Source of the DNA: Irpex lacteus
Lineage: Eukaryota > Basidiomycota > Agaricomycetes > Polyporales > Irpicaceae
DNA length: 64,000 bases
Reading direction: 5' to 3'
Assembly: GCA_001986395.2 (NCBI GenBank)
Contig: MQVO02000009.1
Coordinates: 1,240,001 to 1,304,000 of the forward strand
In this document: piece by piece, positions 42,213 through 52,991 of the stretch
How positions within the stretch are numbered: the stretch's first letter is position 1
Layout: every line of letters begins with the position of its first letter
Position numbers and translations under genes: made by a program
The notes under the pieces: generated by a model
The model's database searches: none
Seen by the model: only the letters and a program-made list of their open reading frames with translations
What the model was told of the DNA's origin: nothing

Positions 42213-44159
42213 TCAAACTGTCTCAAAGTAATTAAAAATGCCAATCTCCAGCTTCCTCACTACGTCACCGAACAGTGCGTCAACGTCTGATTCCCACAAT
42301 TTACCGTGTTTAGGTTCTTCGTCAGGGAGTGCAAGGTACAAATACTCCAATATTGTAGCACGTCCCGCTCGTGAAGCAAGACATGAATGCGCGAAAGCGA
42401 GGTGGCGGTCAATGCTGCCCTTGCGCGGAGGAGCCTCATTAAGTCGAGCGTAATACTCACTGTCCGATTCATCGTCGTCCTCTTCAATAATACGATGCGG
42501 GTCGTCTCCGGAGCAACTTGTGTCTTCCAGACAATCGTCAAGAAGTTCCGTGATATCTCTTGTACCAATCTCCGTGGTCAACTGCTTCAAACCGGGAAAT
42601 AGTGGGGCGCGTGGTTGACTATAACCTCGAAGTTTCCATGTCGGACTATCACAACTGGCGAGGAGAGGTAGGAGGGTGACAATCGCAGTGCCGCGAGCTA
42701 TGACACTCTTCGCGTGCCAGAAGAGTTCGTATAGTTGGCGCCATCGATCGTAGTCCATGGAGTCGTCAAGAATGACACCATATGCCGGTGTGTCGATACA
42801 GACCTTGAGGACGTCAAGCTCTCCGAGGGGCAGTCCACTGACTAGTCTTCGAGCAACGGAAGCGCATCGTGCAGCGGGCCCCATGTGATCAAAAACAATC
42901 AGGATACGGATGAGGGGCGATTTTCTGGTGCAGAAAGCATCACAGCCTGCGTCCAACCAGATGTCATTTGGTTCAACGGGGTGCTTCCATATGTCGATAT
43001 CTAAGCGGTCATCTGACATCATGAGCTGAATAGTCCTGATGGCCGATGCTTTATTCTGAACTACAAGATCCATGAATCGAGCCAGAGTTCCGTACCAAGA
43101 CGCAGCCACTGGTGAGTCCAAGGTCTCTGGCAAGTATTTCAGAGTGATGTCGAGACTCGAGAGCTGTGGTGCGTTTATCGAATCGAGCAGCCACAGGCAT
43201 GGCAGACGTATATCCTCAAGATACAGCCTTGCAAGATTAGGTAGCGAGATAGAGGAGTTGGTAGTGACATTGAGAGGCTTTGGAATCACGTAGGAAAGCT
43301 CCAGTATCTGAAGACGTGGTAGCGTGCACAAGGCGTCGAATAAAGCCTTCGCGGACGTGTCCGTGGGTAGACCTGCCTGCGTATTTTGCCAGAGGGGTAT
43401 GGATCTTGGTGTGTCGTCGTCGTCTTCTGGCATTGCGACACAGAGGTGTGATAGATCAAGGGAGGTAAGGGTGGACCAGGAGAGATGACCCCCCTTGAGA
43501 CATAGATACTGCAATGAGGGTGCCCTCCAGCCGTAGTCGAGCGGGGGAATCGTAACGAGGTTCTGCTCGAACGGGTGTCCGCCAAGAAGGGAACGATGGA
43601 TGGTAAAGTCTTGCAACTGGGTCGTGGTATGGGTAAAGAATACGCGGAGGAAAGACACGGATGACATCGACGTATCTGTCCGGAGCATCCGGATACGAGA
43701 GACAGATTCTGAAGAGCGAAACAGGCTCAGAAATTCCTCGTCCATTGAAGATTCAAGTTCCATAGCGTCAGGATCGTCAGATATCTCAAGAGTGATGGGC
43801 ACGTTACGAGATCGTTTGAGAAACTCTAACGACCATGGCTTGAGCGCACCAGTATAGCGGATATCACTCCAAAGGTGTGCATCTTCGAGCGCAACACTTC
43901 GGAAACGAGAAGAAACATGTGTTACTGCCACCCAACCTAGACGGCGGCGTATCGGAAAGAGCCATGTATGCAAGATGGCCGGGTCCATATCTCGCAGATG
44001 CGCCAGGATAATACATAGGACTTCCGTTGACAGCGAAAAGATACGCTGGGAGGCGTTGTGCTTTGACAGGGCGTCACGTATGATCTTGTCGCGCAGTGAC
44101 ACCGTATCCTCTGGTGACTCAAGGGCAGGTGTGCCACTGGAGCTGTCGGTATCTGCCAT
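42213..44159 (-). CDS. F-box protein with LRR-like C-terminus (648 aa)
   Basis: Single exon. F-box HNASQRIFSLSTEVLCIILA at about residues 34-53, followed by LGWVAVTHVSSRFRSVALED and LWSDIRYTGALKPWSLEFLK, RSRNVPITLE. Here the usual Cys residues of the block (DI-x-C-x3-C) are replaced (IRYTGALKP). Repeats include LTSLDLSHLCVAMP, LPRLQILELSYVIPKPLNV, LPNLARLYLEDIRLPCLWLL and APQLSSLDITLKYLPETL. An acidic insert DEEDDDESDSEYY-like lies near residue 575. Role as SCF substrate receptor is inferred from the family. Confidence 0.88.
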   Translation of the reverse strand: MADTDSSSGTPALESPEDTVSLRDKIIRDALSKHNASQRIFSLSTEVLCIILAHLRDMDPAILHTWLFPIRRRLGWVAVTHVSSRFRSVALEDAHLWSDIRYTGALKPWSLEFLKRSRNVPITLEISDDPDAMELESSMDEEFLSLFRSSESVSRIRMLRTDTSMSSVSFLRVFFTHTTTQLQDFTIHRSLLGGHPFEQNLVTIPPLDYGWRAPSLQYLCLKGGHLSWSTLTSLDLSHLCVAMPEDDDDTPRSIPLWQNTQAGLPTDTSAKALFDALCTLPRLQILELSYVIPKPLNVTTNSSISLPNLARLYLEDIRLPCLWLLDSINAPQLSSLDITLKYLPETLDSPVAASWYGTLARFMDLVVQNKASAIRTIQLMMSDDRLDIDIWKHPVEPNDIWLDAGCDAFCTRKSPLIRILIVFDHMGPAARCASVARRLVSGLPLGELDVLKVCIDTPAYGVILDDSMDYDRWRQLYELFWHAKSVIARGTAIVTLLPLLASCDSPTWKLRGYSQPRAPLFPGLKQLTTEIGTRDITELLDDCLEDTSCSGDDPHRIIEEDDDESDSEYYARLNEAPPRKGSIDRHLAFAHSCLASRAGRATILEYLYLALPDEEPKHGKLWESDVDALFGDVVRKLEIGIFNYFETV

Positions 44160-44576
44160 AGACGGAATGTAGTATTCTATAGCATATCGTAGAGCGATTC
44201 AACTACTGAGCTAAATGTGAGGGTTTAGACTTACGTTTAGTTCAATAGACGAGTGGTCGTCGTCGCGGTGCAACCTCAACACCTCACGCGGACGCCTCGA
44301 GTTCGACGTGCGTTAAAATCAAATGAACGAGCGCCGTCAGCTTGGAACGTGGCGGGAATGTCAGCAACAACATATACACATTAATTTTGGGCCTTGGGCG
44401 TGACGGAAACGACAGTGTCAAGCGTTACCAATATCTGTAAATATATCTATTCAACTGACTGGGACGTGTACGGGGCCATCGAATGGCGCGATTGCTAAGT
44501 CGTAGTATCCGGTCACTACTAGTAGTAGCACGGTATAGCAACAGCGACTGCGCCTGCCAGTGGTAGATGATTGGGA
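44160..44576. other. Intergenic region
   Basis: Between F-box genes; AT-rich parts near 44365-44450. Nothing recognised. Confidence 0.4.
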
Positions 44577-46580
44577 CTAGGGATTAAATCCGAGACTACG
44601 TTCCATAGAGATAGGTGCTGGCTCGTCAGCCCTCACGATATTCACGTCCGAGACGACTGCCCGGAGCCGATCCTTGAGCTCGTAAAATTCTTCATCCTTC
44701 ACCGTATGCGGGACTTCTAGCTTGAGATGCTCCAGTGGCGCAGTATGTTCTTCCCTCGACATGAAGCATCTGCGCAATACTTTGACGTACTGGCGGACAG
44801 TCGTCATGGGGTCTGTTACACGTGGCTGTTCTGCGTTATGATCGCCTCGTAGTTCAAGTTCTTGGGTGAGAACAGCAATAACGGTCGACATTATCCATGT
44901 CACGGTCGACGTGTTTGTCTGTTGACTTGAGGACGAAAACACCAGGGACAAATTGTTTAACCGAGGAAAAGCGGGGATGCGTGGCCCGTGGGTCAAATCC
45001 GGTGCTATTAGTGGCATACCTGAGGCATCGTCGCTGGCGAGAAGCAGAATGAGAGGGATAACAGCCGTAGATTCAGCGCGGACAGTGTGTGCGGAGGAGC
45101 ACCTCTGGAAGAGATACCGCCACAGGAGGGGATCCGCATAGACGTTATTCGCGTACCGCAGTGGGGTAAACATGAATGTCAACAAGTTGGTATTGGCGGA
45201 ACATGCAATATCGAAGGTGTTGAGGTTATGGAGAGGAAGCTCCTCGAGGAGGCCAATGAGGGACATTCGCTGACTGGCATTTGCACCACCAAACCTAGTC
45301 GAGCACATAGTCATATGTAGAAGCTCTTGTGGCTTCTGGCCGTCGTGTTGGCCCGTGCTCCACTGTGTTGCGCAAACTTGCCACTCGTAATCTTTAATAC
45401 TTATCTGAAGTCCCTGAATTGGTCGGCCCAGTCGTCGGACATAGGAGGCAATGGAGCGAATGAGAGCACAGTAACGTACGGCTTCGAGATGGAGATGAGG
45501 TTCCACGACGGTGATCACCAGCTTCTCGAGCTGAGGCGCATGGATCATGTTGAGGAACGCATCAGAGCGACCACAGCCACCCTCCGTGAGGTTTAATGCG
45601 CGAAGACGTAGCAGTGGAACAGCTGGACCAATATCTGCCCAATCGGATGCTGCGGATGAGGGCCCTGGCAATGCGTATCGCAAGACTAGGCTCTCAAGCA
45701 GCGGCGATCGACACAGACAGTCCCGCAGGTCCTTTACCGACGGGCTAAGAATTGCCTCGATCAGCCCGGCCTTCTCATTGTCCGGTACATTCCACAGCAA
45801 CTCGGTACGCTGGATAACCTCCGAGGTCAAACGAAATACGCGAGACTTCGGGCGTGCGATTTCGAGGTGTGTCAAATGTGGAAAATTGAGAGCTGACCAT
45901 GGAAAGTGGAATCCGGTCAGAGCCAGTCGACGGAGCTGCGGTACCGGTTCAGAGGAGAACCAGGGCGACGGTAGAAGGCAAGAGTGGTCTTCATCGTCAT
46001 GCCAGCTCATCGAGAATTCTTCGAGAAATGGTGCGGGACGCTTAAATAACAATGGGAGCAGTTTCTGTGTCGACGGTGTGCTGGAGACCCTGATACAGCG
46101 AGGTCTCAGGAGGTGCTGTGGCATCTTCTCGATGAGCTCATATACAACTGCCTCTTCGCTGAAGTGTTCTTGAACTTGCTTGTATCCCTCGTACAAGAAA
46201 TTGATGGGCGCACCGCCTAACCTCTGAAGCCAATCCGGTAACCACCGCGTGCAACCAGGGCGACATAGTATGTCGCTCCATAGGTCGCTAGATGCGAGAG
46301 CGACATGCCTGAGTCGGCGACAGACGTGTGTGATGCGGACCCAACCGATCGTCGATGAATGACTTGCACGCAGCTCGTCGACCACGCTCTGTGCTGGCAG
46401 AAGGCAGGGATCGATGATGTGTAGATGCACGATGATTTGGACGAGCAGCTCAGGCAAGAGCTTTGGAAAGGGCTGAGATTCATTATGACGCGAACGCTCC
46501 TCCAGCGTAGGAGCTGTCCGAGTAGGCTCTCTCGTTGAGAGACTGTCCGAGTCATGGTTCCTGGGATTTTCGGTGCTCAT
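44577..46580 (-). CDS. F-box protein with LRR-like C-terminus (667 aa)
   Basis: Single exon. F-box around residues 38-56 (PFPKLLPELLVQIIVHLHII), then IGWVRITHVCRRLRHVALAS and LWSDILCRPGCTRWLPDWLQ, RLGGAPINF, the best match to the family block. LRR-like segments follow: LRRLALTGFHFPWSALNFPH, LTHLEIARPKSRVF, LLESLVLRYALPGP, LRLRALNLTEGGCG, APQLEKLVITVVEPHLHLEA and FPRLNNLSLVFSSSSQQ. The ordering and length match the 39727 and 42213 genes, so the three intact copies plus the broken one form a local F-box cluster. Confidence 0.88.
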   Translation of the reverse strand: MSTENPRNHDSDSLSTREPTRTAPTLEERSRHNESQPFPKLLPELLVQIIVHLHIIDPCLLPAQSVVDELRASHSSTIGWVRITHVCRRLRHVALASSDLWSDILCRPGCTRWLPDWLQRLGGAPINFLYEGYKQVQEHFSEEAVVYELIEKMPQHLLRPRCIRVSSTPSTQKLLPLLFKRPAPFLEEFSMSWHDDEDHSCLLPSPWFSSEPVPQLRRLALTGFHFPWSALNFPHLTHLEIARPKSRVFRLTSEVIQRTELLWNVPDNEKAGLIEAILSPSVKDLRDCLCRSPLLESLVLRYALPGPSSAASDWADIGPAVPLLRLRALNLTEGGCGRSDAFLNMIHAPQLEKLVITVVEPHLHLEAVRYCALIRSIASYVRRLGRPIQGLQISIKDYEWQVCATQWSTGQHDGQKPQELLHMTMCSTRFGGANASQRMSLIGLLEELPLHNLNTFDIACSANTNLLTFMFTPLRYANNVYADPLLWRYLFQRCSSAHTVRAESTAVIPLILLLASDDASGMPLIAPDLTHGPRIPAFPRLNNLSLVFSSSSQQTNTSTVTWIMSTVIAVLTQELELRGDHNAEQPRVTDPMTTVRQYVKVLRRCFMSREEHTAPLEHLKLEVPHTVKDEEFYELKDRLRAVVSDVNIVRADEPAPISMERSLGFNP

Positions 46581-47812
46581 GATAACTCGCTTATAAAATG
46601 AAACAGAGCGTCAGCATCAGCTCTAGAACAAACGAAAGTAGTTTCACAAACCGGGCGATACATGATACTCAACGAGTACGTTCGATGTCAACCTGCGCCG
46701 CGGCCGCGGCCCAGGAGTAGTACTAGGACCCCAGACCACTCCCGCGCGCTTAGACAGCAGCATGAATCAGTGGGCGTAGAACAAACTACTCATGTGTGAT
46801 AATGCTCTCTCTGTTATGTTATACAACCGAAGTTGGCCACTTGGATTTAACATTCTCTTGACACGTCTGTGTTCACGCATCTGGCCACGGGCACGTCGGC
46901 CATGTGCCCAAGCGCGCGCGGTAGTGGTCTGGGGTCCTGGTCCTGGTGCTACAGTCCCTCGCGACTTGTACGTTTGGACGACAACTTCAGCGTCCTGGCT
47001 TTGCACCCTCTACATGAAAATAGCCTTACTCAGGCTCTCTTGCGAACACCGCTCTGGAATTCTGCGTTGCTAGCATGATTTACTCCTCTGCTTTTCTCGT
47101 CTGAGTACCTCGATGAGTGGTCGCCACTCGACATTCTAGCCTCACTCGCGCTCTCCCTCGTACTTGTCACAGGTATTTCCTCTCAACTACCTTCTTGTAT
47201 GCTGGTATGTGTAAGTATATCCGGACTACCGTTAAACAACGCCACTACTTGTAGTACCATTCGAGCTACCTTTATTGGACGCCGCCCGGCCTTGTGTACA
47301 GGTATCGATTGCTCTGCATCGCTCTGCCATAAGGGCCTATAACGTCCAGGATGGACGTCACGCTGTGCAAGGCTGCACATGATCTTCACTACGATAGCTG
47401 ACCGAGATATACCGGCGATATGGCCTCTCGAGAAGAATACATGCGGAATGTGTACGTATCTCGTACGTTCGCTCATAATGAATCCAGACTACGTTGATGA
47501 TTTACTGCCTAGCACTGTACCTTTACCTGGCAGATCTACTATCGCCACGCATATATAATGGCGGCATGCTCGACTACGAGACACAGTACCGCAGACAATT
47601 GCGCATGCAACGCACTTGTCGGCGTTACCTCGACGATTCTGGTCACAGCATCCGATAATGCGTTGCTCACACCTCGTTCTTGTTCGCTCGCCTACTGTTG
47701 TCTAGAGTACAACAAGCTAAGAACCCCCTATATTCGACTACAGTGCCTCTTGTAGCGACCATCGGCCGATGCTATGACCACACTCGCCACACTCCCTAGA
47801 GCACAGGGACAG
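46581..47812. other. Intergenic region with inverted repeat
   Basis: No supported gene. 46725-46749 and 46914-46938 form an inverted repeat (24 of 25 bases) with a 164-bp spacer. Confidence 0.45.
46725..46938. repeat. 25-bp inverted repeat pair, 164-bp spacer
   Basis: Left arm AGGACCCCAGACCACTCCCG plus CGCGC at 46725-46749; right arm GCGCGCGGTAGTGGTCTGGG plus GTCCT at 46914-46938. One mismatch. Both lie in otherwise unremarkable DNA. Confidence 0.75.
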
Positions 47813-47819
47813 TATATAA
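47813..47819 (+). promoter_or_regulatory. TATA box of the 47918 gene
   Basis: TATATAA within AGTATATAAGAGG, 99 bases before the ATG; one of the clearest core promoters in the window. Confidence 0.6.
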
Positions 47820-47917
47820 GAGGCTCGTGTTCGACCAGCTGATACCATACACTCAACCAACCTCTCTTCACAACTCGTCGAACAATCTCACAGCCCGAAG
47901 CACTCCTCGCGATCACA

Positions 47918-48654
47918 ATGCCCTTCTCGCTCAAGATCAAGACGACCAAGAGGACCATCATCAATATTGGGAAATCACCCTCTACCGACCACTTCTCCTT
48001 CGGAACGGGCGATTTCCACAACGCCCCGCCCATGTCGTCCTCATCGCTGCTTGACGACCCACAAAGCCTGTGGAATAGCCATCCACTCATGGCGGAGATT
48101 CACGCTCATCAGGCGAGGCAGATGGCAGAGTTTGAGCAAATGTTTCATCCATCACTATCGATAGGACCAGTCCCTTCCACCGCCTCAGCGTCGACCTCGC
48201 AGAAGGATAGAGGTGACGACGGTGACGAGACAGAGATGGACTCGGAAGACGCCCCACCGCCACCGTATGTTAAAGGTCTGTGGCGTTCACCGTAAAGAAC
48301 GTGCAGTCAACTCATGATGAAACTACAGACGAGAATGACAAGTCCACCGTCGAGTACCCAGTGCCCATGAACACCTCCTGTCCTACCGACCCGAACGTGG
48401 GCATGAGTGGCGCGGCAGCTTCGTCTTCAAGTTCCCAGCCGCAGTCGCGCAACCTGTGGGAGCATCGATGGGATTCAGTGGAAACTCGGGACGAGGGCGA
48501 CGGGACGAGGACGACGAAGGAGTTCGGGGGGCATATCATTATCGGGAAGAACTGGCGGCGTGGTCGTCGTCATCCGGAGCCTACCTCTTCCAGTGCTTCT
48601 GGCCCCAGTAAGGCGGCACCGCCACCCGACCAGAAGCTGCGAGGATCGAAGTAG
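47918..48654 (+). CDS. Disordered protein with PPPPY motif, unknown
   Basis: Exons 47918-48275 and 48329-48654 (53-nt intron, GTCTGT...CTACAG, phase 1) give 227 aa. It starts MPFSLKIKTTKRTIINIGKS. The first half has LWNSHPLMAEIHAHQARQMA and an acidic run (DRGDDGDETEMDSEDAPPPP) leading to PPPPYVK, a possible WW-domain ligand. The second half has VGMSGAAASSSSSQPQSRNL, then FGGHIIIGKNWRRGRRHPEP and a Ser/Pro/Lys-rich tail ending KLRGSK. No signal peptide or membrane segment. Family not recognised; the strong TATA box and clean intron argue that it is a real gene. Confidence 0.7.
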
Positions 48655-51539
48655 TCGTGTGCAGACGATCGAGCTTGATTAGTAACTTCTTGTGTGGACT
48701 ACGGACTTATTTCAGGGGTCTTCACGGTTTTCAGATTTTTACTGTGTCTCTTTCTATTGCTTCATAATACCGTACTCTACTTCATTGAAGTCATGGTTCT
48801 TGAATACGCGTGATTTGATGGTATGCGCGTAGTCGATGGGCGTAGTACAAGTGAACTGCGGCTGCCTGGTCCTGGTCTCAGGAGCACATCAGCGTGAGCA
48901 TAGACGGTACTCATATGGGCTCGAGAGACCTGTAAATGGATGGATGCGCACTGTGAATACATTGTCCCAGTTCTGCGACCCCAACGACCTGTATTTGCTT
49001 GTACGCCCAGCATAGATGAGGTTGCCTCGACTCGGATCGAGGAACGACCTAAAATATATTTTAGAGGACGAAAGGAGCACACATGTACACTTTCTCTATA
49101 GTAGCATACAAAACACCTCTACTCTGCACCGAGACTCATAGTTTGCAAGCATTTCAGCCACTCGAGATTCAACGACTCGAAGGCAGCATGGAGACGGCCA
49201 CGAAGATCGGCCCATCGACGTTATCGAGGAGAATGGAATTGACAGGTGCGCGTACATTCCCGAACTGCTCCAAGTCGTTGAAGTCATGGACGCAATCAAT
49301 TCGTGTCTTGAGAGGAGTGGAGGATTCAAATCGTCTGAGTGGCCGCAACGATTGCAGTGTGCAAGTAGGGGGACTCACGTGGGAAACCAACGACGAACTA
49401 CGGTAACTCGTTAAGAGCTCTCCATGGTGAGACCCATGATGATCCCGGTCAACGTGCTTGTAAACCGCCGTCCACGACAGACGGTACGTCTGAACTCACT
49501 TGAGATGGGTACAACTGACTTTCTGTTGTCCGATTTCTGCTGTCCAGTTTGGGTAAGCTGCTGAACGTGAAGGGGGTTATTAGGAGGATACACCAGCTGC
49601 CACTCGTATACGATAATTGGCTGGTGATGACACGTTGCGAGTACGGGAGTAAATAACGCTCAAAAGATCCAAGTATGACCACTGTAAGAGACAGTTAGCG
49701 AGCCCAAGATTCGACACACGAGCAACCAAGGCTCACCTACGATGAGGATCCTCTGACCGTAGAAGACACAAAATGAAGATCAAGCTTCGAGATATTCGCG
49801 TGATAGCTCAACGTCATTAACGAATAGGCGTCCTTGTACCTGCGACAATGCACGTTACTTTGAGAGTTACCTCTTGGCCGTCGCCATGGCAATCTTTGAG
49901 ATACCAGCCAACTCTATTCAGACCAGTCTTCGAAGATCTGACTACTAGTAGAGCACGCACCATAAATTAGCCCATTTCGTTTGCGCCGAGAAGTACATGA
50001 ACGCGATTGTGACTATGGTAAACGGTAGAGAAGCTAGACCGAAACGAAGCCCATCTCAATTCGAACCGCATCGCCACATCATCGACCAAATCCTTGCGGC
50101 CGCCACGTCTCGCCAGCCGCACTCTCTCGTATAATACGAGAATAGAGCTGCAGAGCATTCGACGGGATGTGGCGCCGAAGAACTATAGTCGAAAACATGG
50201 TGAGCATTCGAACGTCGATGGACGGCCCGGGTAAGGTGGGAGACGGAAGTGTATGTGTGACTATCTGTGGCTTGAGATGAAGTACCAGGTGAATGTACGA
50301 AAGTCAACAAGATCGAAAGGACTGGGATAGTAATACAGCTGAACATACCTGAGGTCTACTTATACGTCCCAAAACGCGCTCCGTCAAACGACTCAGGAAT
50401 ATCCAATCAGCTCATAAATCCTGACATCTCGGCCAGTCGCTCATGCAAAGCGGCAGACCTGTCATGAAACTGAATGTAGATTAGGTAAAATATTTACAAA
50501 CATTGAATCTTTCAATAGAGAGCGCACCTAACAAAAATGAATTCGAGTCTGGGGCTGCCTGGATCGGAATCCAGCAGCGGCACGTATCGACACACATGTG
50601 TAACCGCCCATTTTACTTTGACATGGCCGTACGTGATTGCTGCAGTTAATCCTGTTCTGTAGAAAAAGTATGCAGACTCGTGAGTCTGCAAATGCAGCCG
50701 GAAGGAAAGGAGACAGGAGAGTCTGGACGTGCGGCACCTCCAGACCGCATGTCCCCACATAATGGCGGGAGTAGTTTACCTTGTGATAGACAGGTCCGTG
50801 ATGTTACCTGTCAGATAAACTTAGTGACAAGAGCCCGGACCATTTTAGAGCCTGTCTGTGGAGTTGAGAGTGGGTAAATCTCGTCCGTGGGGCGACGCAT
50901 TGTGGCATTGTTGCCGCGCTGCTCACTGGCAGAATATCTCTTGTGGCCGTGGTTTCTCAGGTTTATGCGTCGCAAGGGACAGGACGATACCTTCCTAATA
51001 CTCTTCATACTATGTTATTTTTGTTCTACAAAGACCGTCAATGTACGTACCTCACCAGGAACAGCATGGACGCTGTACGAGATCGCGGCGTCGTTGTCTA
51101 CATGAGCAGTGTCAATGCACGCCTTCATAGCTTGTATCGACATGTTCTAGAGCAGAAGCCGGGTCAGTAAAAAGCAATCTGGGCCGTCTTTAGCAACCTA
51201 CCCTGTCAAGCAACCAATGACCTATCAGGTCTGAGTACTGAGTCCGCACACGCCTCGAATACGGCAGGAGGAGATAAGATGGACACGGGGCGTATCCGAT
51301 CTATTGCATGGGAGAGACGGTGCCTGACGAGCCTCCCAGAGAGGCTATGGATACATAAATGGTGAAAAGAGACAACCCAGTCATCTGCACGTGTAGAGGG
51401 TTTAACGCCGATGGCGGGTAGACCGTGGCCTTGAAGTCTGATGCAGTGCAGTAAATGCGAGGTACTCGTTGACATAAGACGCACCTAAGGATATCCTGCG
51501 CCGTACCCAGAGACTCTGTATCACCCGCATCGAGGACGA
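48655..51539. other. Gene-poor region
   Basis: 2.9 kb without a supported gene. One minus-strand stretch, 49169-49300, has strongly C-ending codons (NDLEQFGNVRAPVNSILLDN, then VDGPIFVAVSMLPSS) and may be a lost exon. A plus frame over the same bases is also open. Confidence 0.35.
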
Positions 51540-52700
51540 ATACTGCGGTCTAAGTGCAGGTTGAGCGTATACTTATGGAGATGCCACGACCACCTAGCAA
51601 AGACGCAACCTATAGTCCAAACGAAGTATTTAGGAAGGCGGCGCACGAGGAGTATAGCAAGGAATAGGATGACGAGCCGCGATGGGGTGATACCCAGTTC
51701 AGGCGAGTTGAAGTTGGCAAAGGGCATCCAGGTGCCGATGTATACGAAGCATCCGCAGCTGAACACGAAGTCGATCACGGACAAGGAGGTTTGATTGTCA
51801 ATCTGCTCGTTGAAGTATCCGTCCATGAGACAACGGCATCTGAATGTACACACGATGTGGTTAGTATCTGCTGAAGTGAGGAAAGCGGGACATTCGAACC
51901 TGCAGCGAAGGCAACCAGTAGATTATCCATGCCGAGCGAACTTGGAGCGCCTATTGAGAACTTCATGAACTTGGAGAGCCCGATGCGTAGGAGGTCGTGT
52001 AAGATGACGTTATGTAGCGGTCAGGAGATGAGGGAATGTTACGCATGATGGCATCCGTCAGACCAGACTCCGCAGTAGCACCTCATCTGTAGAGTCTCTG
52101 TCATGCATGTGGTACAGGAGACGAGCTTGTGTACTTACAAGGCCAGCCAACGAGAAACCATTTAGCGATAGCTACACGGCTCGAGCTTTCGACGGCGAGA
52201 TGAATATATATGCTCAACAAGGGATACGCAATGCCGTCGTTTGAGGCAGATTCTGCTCGCGGAGGGTATCGAAGATTTGTGTAACGTTTCATAAGGCGTA
52301 TTTGTAGTCTATCTCGCACGGTGAGTATAGTGGTAGCGGCTAGGTACGAGAACAGGGCAGCAGTGCAGACATACCGAATATAGCAGCACAGATGATTGGG
52401 TCGGTGCGTGTGAGGCGGGCAGCGACCACGAGCGCCGAGTATAATTGAACGGCAAAAAGACGCAATAGACTATAGATATCAGCATGAGTCAGATGGGTGT
52501 CTGGATGAGCAGAGGGCGTACTTACTACTACAATCCAACCCAGGGCTATCATGGGTACCGCCATAACGAGCAGCCCCTTGGCATGGTCTGCCAGATACGA
52601 TCTGGCAACACTCCTTGTTCGGGGTGAAAACCGAGGTCAACACGCATAGCGAGAATGGCAAAAGAAAACTCTGCACGGTTCGAAGTGATGTTTGCGCCTA
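51540..52700 (-). pseudogene. Nha1-type Na+/H+ antiporter, decayed
   Basis: Minus-strand pieces follow the order of fungal plasma-membrane Na+/H+ antiporters: YLADHAKGLLVMAVPMIALG near 52530-52590, LYSALVVAARLTRTDPIICA near 52370-52450, RAESASNDGIAYPLLSIYIH and AIAKWFLVGWPC at 52140-52260, MDNLLVAFAAG near 51905-51935, then WMPFANFNSPELGITPSRLV and LFLAILLVRRLP at 51620-51740. Decay signs: the TPTDP motif with its preceding Cys reads R-L-T-R-T-D-P, the DD of the transport site reads M-D-N, about 25 residues are missing between KFMKFS and IGAP, and the splice from the GWIVV exon to the next is out of phase. Family normally exchanges Na+/K+ for H+. Confidence 0.7.
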
Positions 52701-52991
52701 TATTCAAACAGAAGTGGTGTTGGGGTTCTTGGAGGATCATCTCCGCTTGTAGACCGTCAGTAGACACTAGAAACGATAAGCATTGGCAGTGAACAGCTAC
52801 AACCTTGGAAATTCGTTCCAGCTTCACACATCGGGCTTGACTGAACCTCCTCTGGCATACAAAACGATAAAACACTGCTTCTATCATCATCATCGAAGAC
52901 CGGACGTCCAGAAACTCTAACTCTAATGCAAGAAAGGAACGCCATTTTGGAGTCTCACCAGCGATCCCACTCTCTAACATCATCAACGGTG

